64,000 bases of DNA from Streptomyces echinoruber (GTDB lineage: Bacteria; Actinomycetota; Actinomycetes; Streptomycetales; Streptomycetaceae). The position numbers and the translations under genes are program-made. The notes beneath the pieces were generated by a model, which was not told the DNA's origin, did no database searches, and saw only the letters and a program-made list of their open reading frames with translations. Position 1 is the stretch's first letter, and each line of letters begins with the position of its first letter. The stretch is taken from NCBI RefSeq assembly GCF_014651135.1, contig NZ_BMWH01000016.1:99691-163690 (forward strand), read 5' to 3'. This document shows, one piece after another, positions 16,793-24,599 of the stretch.

Positions 16793-18235
16793 TCACGCGA
16801 CCGGCGCGTCCCGTCCGGCACCGGCGCCACCCACGGGGTCCGCCTCCGCGTCGTCCCCGTCGTCCGCGCCGGTGCCGTCAGCGGGGGCCGCCTCCGCGTC
16901 GTCCCCGTCATCCCCGTCGTCCGCGTCGTCCGCGCCGGTGTGGTCGGCCGGGTCCGCGTCGGTGTCGTCGCCGGGCGGCCGCAGGGGCGCGCGCATCTTC
17001 GGCAGGATGTTCTCGACGTAGTCCGCGACGGCCGTGTCCAGGCCGATGTCGTGCTGCGCCCGCTCCGACAGGTACCAGCGGTGCTCCAGCAGCTGGTGGT
17101 ACAGCTCGGCCGGGTCCATGTCGCCGCGCAGCTCGCGCGGCACCGCCCGCACGGTGGGCCGGAACACCTCCCGCACCCAGCGGTGCGCCAGCACCTCCGG
17201 GCGGGCGGCGTGGGAGTACCCCCGGCTCGAGCCGGGCCGAGAGCTCGGGGGAAGGTCGTCGGGCGCGTAGTCCTCCTGGGTCGCCATCCAGCTCTCCAGG
17301 TCGCTCAGCAGCCGCTTGGCCTGGTTCTCCTCGGTGTCCAGGCCGGTCAGCCGCAGCAGCTGCCGCTGGTGGTGGCCGGCGTCGACGACCTTCGGCACGA
17401 AGGTGACCGTGTCGCCGTTGGAGGAGTGCTCGATCTGCATCTCCGCCACGTCGAAACCGAGGTCGTTCAGCCGCCGGATGCGGCGCTCGATGTAGTGGTA
17501 CTTGCCCGCCGGGTAGACGGAGGTGCGGGTCAGCTCGTTCCACAGGCTGCGGTAGCGCTCGCAGATCCCGGTGCCGAACTCGACCGGGTCCACCGACGGG
17601 TGCAGCGCCCCGGAGGCCTCCAGGTCCAGCAGCTCGCCGCTGATGTTGACGCGCGCCAGGTCGAGGTCGTACTCGCGCTGCCCGGTGCTCAGCCGCGGGT
17701 GCAGCTCGCCGGTCTCGGCGTCCACGAGATAGGCGGCGAACGCGCCCGCGTCGCGCCGGAAGAGGGTGTTGGACAGCGAGCAGTCGCCCCAGGCGAACCC
17801 GGCCAGGTGCAGGCGCACCAGCAGCACGGCGAGAGCGTCCATCAGGCGGCGCATGGTCGCCGGGCGCATGGTCGTCTCGAACATCGAGCGGTACGGCATC
17901 GAGCCGCCCAGGTGCCGGGTCACCAGCACCGGCTCCAGCGGGGCGCCGGTGCGGTCGGCGCGGCCGGTGACCACGGCGAGGGCGTCGACGGCGGGGATGC
18001 CGAGCCGGTCCAGGTCGCGCAGCAGCTCGTACTCGCGCAGTGCCGGGCGCTCCGCCAGCTCCTTGACGGCGATCACCTCCTCGCCCGCGCGGGCGTAGCG
18101 CACGACATGCCGGGAGATGCCGCGCGGCAGCGGCACCAGGTGCTCCTTCGGCCACTCCTCCAGGGGCACGTCCCACGGCAGTTCGAGCAGGAGCGCGGGG
18201 TGCTCGGGATTGGTGGCACTGATCTGCAGGGCCAT
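16793..18235 (-). CDS. DUF4032 / kinase-fold-like protein with acidic tail
   Basis: A 480-residue protein. Residues ~45-260 hold a lipopolysaccharide-kinase-like (RIO-like) fold: V-I-A-V-K-E-L with a possible ATP lysine, H-L-A-G-F-A-W-G-D-C-S-L-S-N-T-L-F resembling a catalytic loop, and A-Y-L-V-D-A-E-T-G-E as a DFG-like site. The DUF4032 domain follows (~260-425). The last ~55 residues are Asp/Ala-rich low complexity (repeats of G-A-D-D-x-D-D). Function is not established; a small-molecule or sugar kinase activity is inferred. A palindromic repeat element is inserted in frame in the C-terminal third. Confidence 0.88.
   Translation of the reverse strand: MALQISATNPEHPALLLELPWDVPLEEWPKEHLVPLPRGISRHVVRYARAGEEVIAVKELAERPALREYELLRDLDRLGIPAVDALAVVTGRADRTGAPLEPVLVTRHLGGSMPYRSMFETTMRPATMRRLMDALAVLLVRLHLAGFAWGDCSLSNTLFRRDAGAFAAYLVDAETGELHPRLSTGQREYDLDLARVNISGELLDLEASGALHPSVDPVEFGTGICERYRSLWNELTRTSVYPAGKYHYIERRIRRLNDLGFDVAEMQIEHSSNGDTVTFVPKVVDAGHHQRQLLRLTGLDTEENQAKRLLSDLESWMATQEDYAPDDLPPSSRPGSSRGYSHAARPEVLAHRWVREVFRPTVRAVPRELRGDMDPAELYHQLLEHRWYLSERAQHDIGLDTAVADYVENILPKMRAPLRPPGDDTDADPADHTGADDADDGDDGDDAEAAPADGTGADDGDDAEADPVGGAGAGRDAPVA
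17213..17256. repeat. Palindromic repeat element inside the DUF4032 gene
   Basis: The stretch contains the perfect 16-bp palindrome CCCGGCTCGAGCCGGG at 17221-17236, flanked by GGGAGTAC on one side and CCGAGAGCTCGGGGGAA on the other. It resembles short palindromic repeats with CTCGAGC and GGGGG arms that I recall as common in Streptomyces intergenic DNA. Here it keeps the frame and adds a Ser/Pro/Gly/Arg-rich loop (P-S-S-R-P-G-S-S-R-G-Y). Confidence 0.6.
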
Positions 18236-18245
18236 GGAGGAGACC

Positions 18246-19004
18246 CTAGAACAGCCTCGGGAACGCCTTCTCCCGTGCCTGCTGTGCCGCACGTCGCACC
18301 GGGCCGCGGTGCAGCGGCCCGTGCCCGGGCAGCAGCAGGTCGGCGGCGAGTTTCTCGAACACCTCCAGGGAGGCCGCCGCGCGCTCGCGCTCCCGGTGGA
18401 ACATGCCGGGCAGCAGCTGCGGCCCGCGCCGGCGGGAGGTGGGGTGGCCGGTGACCAGCGCGTCACCGGAGACGACCACGCCGGCCCGCGGCAGGTGGAA
18501 GGCGACGTGCCCGTCCGTGTGGCCGGGCGTGGGCACCGCGACCGGACGGCCGGGCAGGTCGAGCGGTTCGCGCACCGGGAACGGCCCGGGCGCGGCGACC
18601 GGTATGCGCGCGGTGCCGCCGGCGCGTACCGCGTGCAGTGCCCACGGCAGCACACCGGGCCGCCAGGCGTTGCGCAGCACCTGCCCGGGGGTGACCTGGT
18701 GCAGGAACTCCCGCCGCGCGTGCGGGACTTCGGCCGGGTGGAGCAGGACGGGCGTGCCGTGGGCCGCCCGCAGGTACTCGGCCGAGCCGAGGTGGTCGTT
18801 GTGGGCGTGCGTGACCAGCACGGCCCGCACCGCCTCCGGTGAACCGCCCACCGCCGCCAGGGAGTCCAGCAGCCGCCGCCGGTCACCGGGATAGCCGGTG
18901 TCGATCAGCGTCAGCTCGCCGCCCTCCGCGAGGACGACCCAGTTGACGATGCCGCCGTCCACCAGGTGGACACCGTCGGCCACTTCCCGCACGTCCGCCC
19001 CCAT
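18246..19004 (-). CDS. Metallo-beta-lactamase-fold hydrolase
   Basis: A 252-residue MBL hydrolase. The di-metal site is complete: H-A-H-N-D-H (motif HxHxDH), G-H-T-D-G-H, the bridging Asp in V-V-S-G-D-A-L and the final His in P-G-H-G-P-L-H. An N-terminal V-N-W-V-V-L-A-E-G-G strand and L-I-D-T-G-Y-P-G are typical. It probably hydrolyses a thioester, lactone or phosphoester in the cytosol. ATG 19004 has GGAGGTGGGGAGG immediately upstream. It is divergent from the TetR gene and shares ~280 bp of control DNA with it. Confidence 0.92.
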   Translation of the reverse strand: MGADVREVADGVHLVDGGIVNWVVLAEGGELTLIDTGYPGDRRRLLDSLAAVGGSPEAVRAVLVTHAHNDHLGSAEYLRAAHGTPVLLHPAEVPHARREFLHQVTPGQVLRNAWRPGVLPWALHAVRAGGTARIPVAAPGPFPVREPLDLPGRPVAVPTPGHTDGHVAFHLPRAGVVVSGDALVTGHPTSRRRGPQLLPGMFHRERERAAASLEVFEKLAADLLLPGHGPLHRGPVRRAAQQAREKAFPRLF

Positions 19005-19138
19005 GATCCTCCCCACCTCCGCCTCCGCATCCGCCTTCGTATCCGCCTTCGGCGGTGCCGCGCTGCCGGGGACAGCAAACCAGACGGGGGCGCGGCGCGG
19101 GCGGCCGGGGAGAGGCCCGGCGCCCGCCGTGTCCTTGC

Positions 19139-19213
19139 GGGAACACATCGCCCTTCCCGCGTCGGGAACAAGTGGCCCTTTCCGCGTCGGGAACACGTCG
19201 CCCTCCCCGCTTC
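19139..19213. repeat. Three 25-bp direct repeats carrying TTCCCG-N3-CGGGAA
   Basis: Units start at 19139, 19164 and 19189 and share GGGAACA and a CCCTTYCCGCGTC-type half. Each unit junction makes an inverted repeat: TTCCCGCGTCGGGAA at the first, TTTCCGCGTCGGGAA at the second. The array lies in the divergent MBL/TetR control region, 135-210 bp before the MBL gene. It looks like an operator array rather than a CRISPR (no spacers). Confidence 0.75.
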
Positions 19214-19230
19214 CGGCGCGCGCCCCTGTC

Positions 19231-19265
19231 GGATACACGCGTGCATCCGATACATTCGTGTATCG
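19231..19265. promoter_or_regulatory. Paired palindromes, candidate TetR operator
   Basis: Two adjacent dyads share the half-site GATACA: GGATACACGCGTGCATCC (19231-19248, one mismatch between arms) and CGATACATTCGTGTATCG (19248-19265, seven-base perfect arms). They end 20 bp before the start of the TetR gene, where autorepression is usual, and also sit in the region controlling the divergent MBL gene. Confidence 0.7.
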
Positions 19266-19285
19266 AATGGAGGGCGGGTGCGGAC

Positions 19286-19909
19286 ATGGCGGTCGAGGGC
19301 GGGACACGGCGCGTGACGCGGCGCCGGGTGCGCACCCGGGCGCGGCTGCTGGACGCGGCGTTCCGGGTGTTCGCCGCCAAGGGCTTCGGGCGGGTCTCCA
19401 TCGAGGAGGTCTGCGAGGCCGCCGGCTACAGCCGGGGCGCCTTCTACTCCAACTTCGCCTCCCTGGACGAGCTGTTCTTCGCCCTCTACCGGGAACGGGC
19501 CGGGCTGATCGCCGAGCAGGTGGCCGGCGCGCTCGCCGTGGACGGCCCCGACCTGGACGTGCCGGCCTGCGTGGACCGGGTCACCGAGGTGCTGCTGCTC
19601 GACGTGGACTGGCTGCTGGTCAAGACGGACTTCCTGGTGCACGCCGCGCGCCGCCCCGACGTCGCCCGCACCCTGCTGGAGCACCGGGAGCGGCTGCGGC
19701 GGGCGATCGCCGGCCGGCTCGCCCGGGCCGCCGGGCCCGCGCTGCCCGCCGTGCTCGGCGGCGCCGACGGCGCCGCGCACGCCGTGGTCGCCGCCTACGA
19801 CGGCGTCACCACCCAATTGCTGCTGGACCGGGACGTGGAGCACGCGCGCGCCTGGCTCGGGCAACTCCTCACCGCGCTGCTCACTGACGGCAGCACCCCC
19901 GCACAGTGA
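19286..19909 (+). CDS. TetR-family transcriptional regulator
   Basis: A 207-residue repressor. The N-terminal helix-turn-helix is clear: R-A-R-L-L-D-A-A-F-R-V-F-A-A-K-G-F, then V-S-I-E-E-V-C-E-A-A-G-Y-S-R-G-A-F-Y-S-N-F. The all-helical remainder would bind an unknown ligand. ATG 19286 is chosen; GGAGGG lies eleven bases upstream. Two palindromes with GATACA half-sites end just before the gene. It is followed after 14 bp by an FAD dehydrogenase, so the two probably form one operon, and it faces the MBL hydrolase gene. Confidence 0.93.
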   Translation: MAVEGGTRRVTRRRVRTRARLLDAAFRVFAAKGFGRVSIEEVCEAAGYSRGAFYSNFASLDELFFALYRERAGLIAEQVAGALAVDGPDLDVPACVDRVTEVLLLDVDWLLVKTDFLVHAARRPDVARTLLEHRERLRRAIAGRLARAAGPALPAVLGGADGAAHAVVAAYDGVTTQLLLDRDVEHARAWLGQLLTALLTDGSTPAQ

Positions 19910-19923
19910 AGGGACACGGTCGC

Positions 19924-21597
19924 ATGGACGCGGACGTCATCGTCGTCGGAGCCGGTCTCGCCGGCCTGGTCGCGGCGCACGAACTGACCAGCCGGGGCCG
20001 GAAGGTGGCCCTCGTCGACCAGGAGAACGCCGCCAACCTCGGCGGGCAGGCCCACTGGTCGTTCGGCGGGCTGTTCCTCGTCGACTCCCCGCAGCAGCGC
20101 CGGCTGGGCGTGCGGGACTCCTTCGACCTGGCCTGGAGCGACTGGCAGGGCAGCGCGCGGTTCGACCGGCTGGACGACGAGGACGCCTGGGCGGTGCGCT
20201 GGGCACGCGCCTACGTCGAGTTCGCGGCCGGCGAGAAGCGGTCCTGGCTCGCCGGGCACGGCATCGAGCTGCTGCCCACGGTCGGCTGGGCCGAGCGCGG
20301 CGACCTGCGCGCCGACGGGCACGGCAACTCCGTGCCCCGCTTCCACATCGCCTGGGGCACCGGCACCGGCGTCGTCGCACCGTTCGCGCGCTACGCCCAC
20401 GACGCGGCGCGCGACGGGCTGCTCACCTTCCACCACCGCCACCGCGTCGACGAACTCGTCGTGCAGGACGGCGCCGTGCGCGGGGTGCGCGGCACCCTGC
20501 TCGCCCCGGACGACGCGCCGCGCGGCGTGGCCTCCCACCGCGACCGCGTGGGCGAGTTCGAACTCACCGCCCAGGCGGTGATCGTCACCACCGGCGGCAT
20601 CGGCGCCAACCACGACCTGGTGCGCCGGTACTGGCCCGAGCGGCTCGGCACCCCGCCGCGCGAGATGGTCACCGGCGTGCCCGCCTACGTCGACGGCCGC
20701 ATGCTGGACATCAGCGCCGCCGCGGGCGTGCGCCTGGTCAACCGCGACCGCATGTGGCACTACACCGAGGGCGTGCGGAACTGGAACCCGATCTGGCCCG
20801 GCCACGGCATCCGCATCCTGCCCGGCCCGTCGTCGATGTGGTTCGACGCGCTCGGCCGCCGCCTGCCCGACCCCTGCCTGCCCGGCTACGACACCCTCGG
20901 CACCCTGAAGCACTTGCGCACCACCGGGGACATCGCCGGGTACGACCACTCCTGGTTCGTGCTGACCCGGCGGATCGTCGAGAAGGAGTTCGCGCTCTCG
21001 GGCTCGGAGCAGAACCCCGACATCACCGCCGGGGACCGGCGCGCCGTCCTGCGCGAGCGCCTCCTCGGCCGGGGCGCGCCCGGCCCGGTGAAGGACTTCG
21101 TGCGGCACGGCGCGGACTTCGTCGTCGCCGACACCCTCGAAAAGCTCGTCGAGAAGATGAACGCCCTCACCGACAGGCCGCTGCTGGACGCCGCCGTGCT
21201 GCGCCGCCAGATCGAGGCCCGCGACCGGCAGATCACCAACCCCTACGGCAAGGACGCCCAGGTGCAGGGCATCCGCAACGCCCGCCGCTACATCGGCGAC
21301 CGCCTCGGCCGCGTCGCCGCTCCGCACCGCATCCTCGACCCGGCGGCCGGCCCGCTGATCGGCGTCAAGCTGCACATCCTCACCCGCAAGACCCTCGGCG
21401 GCATCCAGACCGACCTCGACTCGCGCGCCCTCGGGCACGACGGCCGGCCCGTCGACGGGCTGTACGCGGCGGGCGAGGTCGCCGGCTTCGGCGGGGGAGG
21501 GGTGCACGGCTACAACGCCCTGGAGGGCACCTTCCTCGGCGGCTGCCTGTTCTCCGGGCGCGCCGCCGGGCGGGCCGCGGCCGCGCAGACCGCGTGA
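19924..21597 (+). CDS. FAD-binding dehydrogenase (fumarate reductase/KstD-like fold)
   Basis: A 557-residue flavoprotein. The FAD Rossmann motif D-V-I-V-V-G-A-G-L-A-G-L-V-A-A sits at the N-terminus, T-T-G-G-I-G-A-N-H-D in the middle and G-L-Y-A-A-G-E-V-A-G-F-G-G-G-G-V-H-G at the C-terminus. This is the large FAD_binding_2 superfamily that includes 3-ketosteroid dehydrogenases, but the substrate cannot be assigned. ATG 19924 has AAGGG upstream; a GTG at 19906 overlapping the TetR stop is an alternative. Co-transcription with the TetR gene is likely. The stop codon lies in a duplicated 14-bp unit and in a hairpin. Confidence 0.9.
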   Translation: MDADVIVVGAGLAGLVAAHELTSRGRKVALVDQENAANLGGQAHWSFGGLFLVDSPQQRRLGVRDSFDLAWSDWQGSARFDRLDDEDAWAVRWARAYVEFAAGEKRSWLAGHGIELLPTVGWAERGDLRADGHGNSVPRFHIAWGTGTGVVAPFARYAHDAARDGLLTFHHRHRVDELVVQDGAVRGVRGTLLAPDDAPRGVASHRDRVGEFELTAQAVIVTTGGIGANHDLVRRYWPERLGTPPREMVTGVPAYVDGRMLDISAAAGVRLVNRDRMWHYTEGVRNWNPIWPGHGIRILPGPSSMWFDALGRRLPDPCLPGYDTLGTLKHLRTTGDIAGYDHSWFVLTRRIVEKEFALSGSEQNPDITAGDRRAVLRERLLGRGAPGPVKDFVRHGADFVVADTLEKLVEKMNALTDRPLLDAAVLRRQIEARDRQITNPYGKDAQVQGIRNARRYIGDRLGRVAAPHRILDPAAGPLIGVKLHILTRKTLGGIQTDLDSRALGHDGRPVDGLYAAGEVAGFGGGGVHGYNALEGTFLGGCLFSGRAAGRAAAAQTA

Positions 21598-21648
21598 GGC
21601 GCGGGGGGTGAGGCGCGGGGGCGTGGGGCGCGCGGGGGAGCCTCACGC
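21592..21648. terminator. Inverted repeat overlapping the stop codons of two converging genes
   Basis: GCGTGAGGC (21592-21600) contains the TGA of the FAD dehydrogenase gene, and its perfect complement GCCTCACGC (21640-21648) contains the stop of the opposite DUF488 gene. A second exact copy of the unit GTGAGGCGCGGGGG begins at 21608 (first copy at 21594), giving a shorter-loop alternative. The structure could terminate both genes. Confidence 0.6.
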
Positions 21649-21993
21649 CTCCAGCAGGCGGGCCAGCACGGCGGCGTGGCTGCGGCCGGGCTCCCTGGCC
21701 GCGGTCAGCAGCGTCACGGTGCCCTCCTCGGCCAACCGCCGTACGCCGTCGAGGAGTCCGGCCGCCTCGGGAGCGGCCAGCTCCGCCTCGTAGCGGCGCG
21801 CGAACTCCTCGTAGGAGCCCTGGCCCGCGTGGTACCAGCGGCGCAGCTCGGCGGACGGCGTCAGGCCCTTGGGCCACTCGTCGACGTGCGCCGCGTCCTT
21901 GGCGACGCCCCGCGGCCACAGCCGGTCGACCAGGACACGGACGCCGTCGTCCGGCTCGGGCAGGTCGTAGATGCGGCGCACGCGCACGCTCAC
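21643..21993 (-). CDS. DUF488 family protein
   Basis: A 116-residue protein with the diagnostic DUF488 sequence: R-R-I-Y-D-L-P, R-V-L-V-D-R-L-W-P-R-G-V, E-W-P-K-G-L-T-P-S-A-E-L-R-R-W-Y-H and a terminal V-T-L-L-T-A-A-R-E. Function is unestablished; uncharacterised members have been linked to nucleic acid or redox roles without proof. Start is GTG 21993 with GGAAGGA upstream. It converges with the FAD dehydrogenase gene. Confidence 0.93.
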   Translation of the reverse strand: MSVRVRRIYDLPEPDDGVRVLVDRLWPRGVAKDAAHVDEWPKGLTPSAELRRWYHAGQGSYEEFARRYEAELAAPEAAGLLDGVRRLAEEGTVTLLTAAREPGRSHAAVLARLLEA

Positions 21994-22122
21994 GGGACAC
22001 GTCCTTCCTCGGCGACGTCGGTGCCGGGAGCGTAACCCCGCACCGGCCGGCGGGCGGTGCGCGCGGCGGCCGGCGCGGCGCGACTTGACCTGTTCGAGGG
22101 GGAACCGGAGGCGGCACGCGCC

Positions 22123-22128
22123 TAGGCT
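22123..22128 (+). promoter_or_regulatory. Candidate -10 box (TAGGCT) before the M1 peptidase gene
   Basis: TAGGCT fits the TAGRRT-like vegetative -10 of Streptomyces and would give a ~32-nt leader to the GTG at 22167. A TTGACC lies upstream but 32 bp away, too far for a normal -35, so the assignment is weak. Confidence 0.3.
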
Positions 22129-22166
22129 GACCGGTGATCATGCCACCCCCGACCCGAGGAGCACCC

Positions 22167-23585
22167 GTGAGGCCACCCCGGTCGCAAGCCGCCCGCCGCC
22201 GCGCCCTGTTCGGCGCGGCCGTCCCCGTCGCCCTCGCGGCCCTGCTCGCCGCCGCCGCGCCCGGGACGGCCGGCACCCCCGGCACCCCCGGCGCGCCCGG
22301 CGCCGGCGACCCCTACTTCCCGCTCGCCGGGAACGGCGGCTACGACGTCCGCCACTACGACCTGACGCTCCGTTACGACACCGCCGTACGGCACCTGGAC
22401 GGCACGGCGGTGCTCACCGCCCGCGCCACGCAGCCGCTGTCCCGCTTCGACCTCGACCTGAAGGGCCTGAAGGTCACCGGCGTCCGGGTGGACGGCGCCC
22501 CGGCCGCCTTCCGGCGCAACGGTCAGGAACTGGTCGTCACCCCGCGCACCGTGCTGCGCCCGGGGCGGGACTTCCGCGTCACCGTCGCCTACGGCGGCAC
22601 CCCGAAGCCGGTCACCGACCCGGACGGCTCCCCGGACGGGTGGATCCCCACCGACGACGGCGCATTCGTCGCCGGCGAGCCGCAGGGCGCCATGACGTGG
22701 TTCCCGGCGAACAACCACCCCACGGACAAGGCGTCGTACGACTTCACGCTCACCGTCCCCGCGGGACGCACCGCCGTCGCCAACGGCGTCCTGCTCGGGC
22801 GGCGCACCGCCCACGGGCGCACCACGTTCCACTGGCGGCAGCGCGAACCCATGGCCGCCTACCTCGCCACCGCCACCATCGGCACGTTCCACATCCGGCA
22901 GTACACCACCCGCGACGGCATCCGGGTCTACGACGCCGTCGACCCCCGCGAGGCGCGCACCGCCGCCCCCGTACTGAAGAAGCTGCCGTCCGTCCTGGAG
23001 TGGGAGAGCCGGCTGTTCGGCCCCTACCCGTTCCGCTCGGCCGGCTCGATCGTCGACCACGCGCCCGACGTCGGCTACGCGCTGGAGACGCAGGGGCGGC
23101 CCCTGTACGACTCGGCGCCGGACGTGGGCACCCTCGTCCACGAGAACGCCCACCAGTGGTTCGGCGACTTTGTTTCCCCGACCCGCTGGCAGGACATCTG
23201 GCTCAACGAGGGCTTCGCCACCTACGCCGAGTGGCTCTACCGCGAGCAGCACGGCGGCGACAGCGCCCAGAAGACCTTCGACGCGCTCTACGCCCGCCCG
23301 GCGAGCGACCCGCTGTGGGCGTTCCCGCCCGGCGACCCCGGCAGCGGCGCCCACCTCTTCGACACCCCTGTCTACGCCCGCGGCGCCATGACCCTGCACG
23401 AGCTGCGCCGCGCCGTCGGCGACCGGGTGTTCCCGCGCATCCTGCGCGCCTGGGCCACCGCGCACCGTCACGGGCACGGCACCACCGCGCAGTTCACCGC
23501 GCTGGCCGAGCGGGAGTCGGGCAAGGACCTCAACAGGCTGTTCACCACGTGGTTGTACGCTCAGGGCAAGCCCAACAGGGTTTAG
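22167..23585 (+). CDS. Secreted M1-family zinc metallopeptidase
   Basis: A 472-residue M1 (gluzincin) peptidase. An N-terminal hydrophobic leader (~12-35, R-R-R-A-L-F-G-A-A-V-P-V-A-L-A-A-L-L-A) marks it as exported. The catalytic region shows H-E-N-A-H-Q-W-F-G-D (HExxH), then N-E-G-F-A-T-Y-A-E-W with the third zinc ligand Glu 18 residues on. The GAMEN-type exopeptidase motif is not obvious, the region reading Y-A-L-E-T-Q-G-R-P-L. GTG 22167 has GAGGAG six bases upstream. It probably releases amino acids or peptides outside the cell. Confidence 0.92.
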   Translation: MRPPRSQAARRRALFGAAVPVALAALLAAAAPGTAGTPGTPGAPGAGDPYFPLAGNGGYDVRHYDLTLRYDTAVRHLDGTAVLTARATQPLSRFDLDLKGLKVTGVRVDGAPAAFRRNGQELVVTPRTVLRPGRDFRVTVAYGGTPKPVTDPDGSPDGWIPTDDGAFVAGEPQGAMTWFPANNHPTDKASYDFTLTVPAGRTAVANGVLLGRRTAHGRTTFHWRQREPMAAYLATATIGTFHIRQYTTRDGIRVYDAVDPREARTAAPVLKKLPSVLEWESRLFGPYPFRSAGSIVDHAPDVGYALETQGRPLYDSAPDVGTLVHENAHQWFGDFVSPTRWQDIWLNEGFATYAEWLYREQHGGDSAQKTFDALYARPASDPLWAFPPGDPGSGAHLFDTPVYARGAMTLHELRRAVGDRVFPRILRAWATAHRHGHGTTAQFTALAERESGKDLNRLFTTWLYAQGKPNRV

Positions 23586-23652
23586 CAGTTGCCGACTTCC
23601 CCGGCACGTTCCTCCGCACGTTCCCCCCACACGTCACGGCCGAGAACCACGC

Positions 23653-24417
23653 ATGAGCACACGCACCACCCCGCGTCTCGCACTGCCCGCCGCATCCCTG
23701 CTCCTGGTCTCAGGACTGCTCACCGGATGCGGCGGCGGTGCCGCGGCGACGGTGGACCACGCCGACGGCGCCCACCGCGCCGGGGCGGAAGCCGGCCTCC
23801 GCACCCACGACCGCCCCGAGCGGGCACGGCCGGGCGACCTGCCCGGCCTCGGCCCGAGGACCCGCGCCGCGATCCCGGCCGACGCCCGCCAGGTCGTCCT
23901 GGTCACCGGCCGCGGCAAGCACTCCTCCGACTCCACCGTCGTCGTCCACCGGCGCACCGACGGCGGCTGGCGGGCCGGCCCGAGCCGGCCCGCGCACAAC
24001 GCGCTCAAGGGCTGGACCGACCACCACACGGCCGGCGACCTGCACTCGCCCGTCGGCGTCTACACCCTCACCGACGCCGGCGGGCTGCTGCCCGACCCCG
24101 GCAGCCGCCTGCCCTACCACCGCTCGGCGGGCTTCACCGCCCTCGGCACCGGCTTCGAGGGCGAGCCGCTGGCCGGCGCCTTCGACTACGTGGTCGCCAT
24201 CAACTACAACCGCAGGCCCGGCACCTCGCCCCTGGACGGCTACCGCCCGCTCGGGGCCGGCCGCGGCGGGGGCATCTGGTTCCACGTCGACCACGGCGGA
24301 CCCACCCACGGCTGCGTCACCCTGTCCGAGGAGCACATGAGGGACCTGCTCACCACCCTCGACCCGGCCCTGCACCCCGTCGTCGTCATGGGCGACGCCG
24401 CGTCCCTGGCCCGCTGA
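23653..24417 (+). CDS. L,D-transpeptidase lipoprotein (YkuD domain)
   Basis: A 254-residue lipoprotein. The lipobox L-L-T-G-C follows a hydrophobic leader, giving Cys26-type lipidation. The YkuD active site is clear: H-V-D-H-G-G-P-T-H-G-C-V-T, matching HX(n)-S/T-H-G-C-x-x with the catalytic Cys. It would form 3-3 cross-links or attach proteins to peptidoglycan at the outer face of the membrane. It starts 67 bp after the M1 peptidase and may be co-transcribed. The gene ends inside a 13-bp repeat array. Confidence 0.93.
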   Translation: MSTRTTPRLALPAASLLLVSGLLTGCGGGAAATVDHADGAHRAGAEAGLRTHDRPERARPGDLPGLGPRTRAAIPADARQVVLVTGRGKHSSDSTVVVHRRTDGGWRAGPSRPAHNALKGWTDHHTAGDLHSPVGVYTLTDAGGLLPDPGSRLPYHRSAGFTALGTGFEGEPLAGAFDYVVAINYNRRPGTSPLDGYRPLGAGRGGGIWFHVDHGGPTHGCVTLSEEHMRDLLTTLDPALHPVVVMGDAASLAR

Positions 24418-24515
24418 CACCCGGCGCCGACCCCCGGCGCTGACCCCCGGCGCTGACCCCCGGCGCCGACACCCGGCGCCGGCACCCGGCGCCGACACCC
24501 GGCGCCGGCACCCGG
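24412..24515. repeat. Eight tandem 13-bp units beginning at a gene stop codon
   Basis: Units of the form CGCTGACACCCGG / CGCCGACMCCCGG run from 24412 to 24515. The first unit contains the last codon and TGA stop of the L,D-transpeptidase gene; units three and four keep CGCTGA, the rest have lost the stop. The array fills the space before the sigma-B-like promoter of the next gene. Confidence 0.9.
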
Positions 24516-24539
24516 CCGGGGGACGTCCGCGGGCGGATT

Positions 24540-24564
24540 GATTCCCCCGGCGCACCACGGGTAC
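24540..24564 (+). promoter_or_regulatory. Sigma-B-type promoter for the DUF6098 gene
   Basis: GATT (24540-24543), a 15-bp spacer and GGGTAC (24559-24564) match the Streptomyces sigma-B consensus GNNT-N14-16-GGGTAY without mismatch. The expected start of transcription is about 28 nt before the ATG at 24600. This links the gene to the stress regulon whose regulators lie further right. Confidence 0.6.
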
Positions 24565-24599
24565 CCCGACCGCCTGACGGCGCAGAGGGAGGTCACGCC

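Noticed and set aside
19139..19213. Possible CRISPR array (three 25-bp repeats)
   Set aside because: Units are contiguous with no spacers and there are no cas genes.
19924..21597. 3-ketosteroid dehydrogenase
   Set aside because: Fold fits, but no steroid catabolic genes are near and substrate residues could not be checked; kept as generic FAD dehydrogenase.
22085..22128. TTGACC and TAGGCT as a promoter pair
   Set aside because: The spacer is 32 bp, about twice the usual length; only the -10 is kept as a weak candidate.
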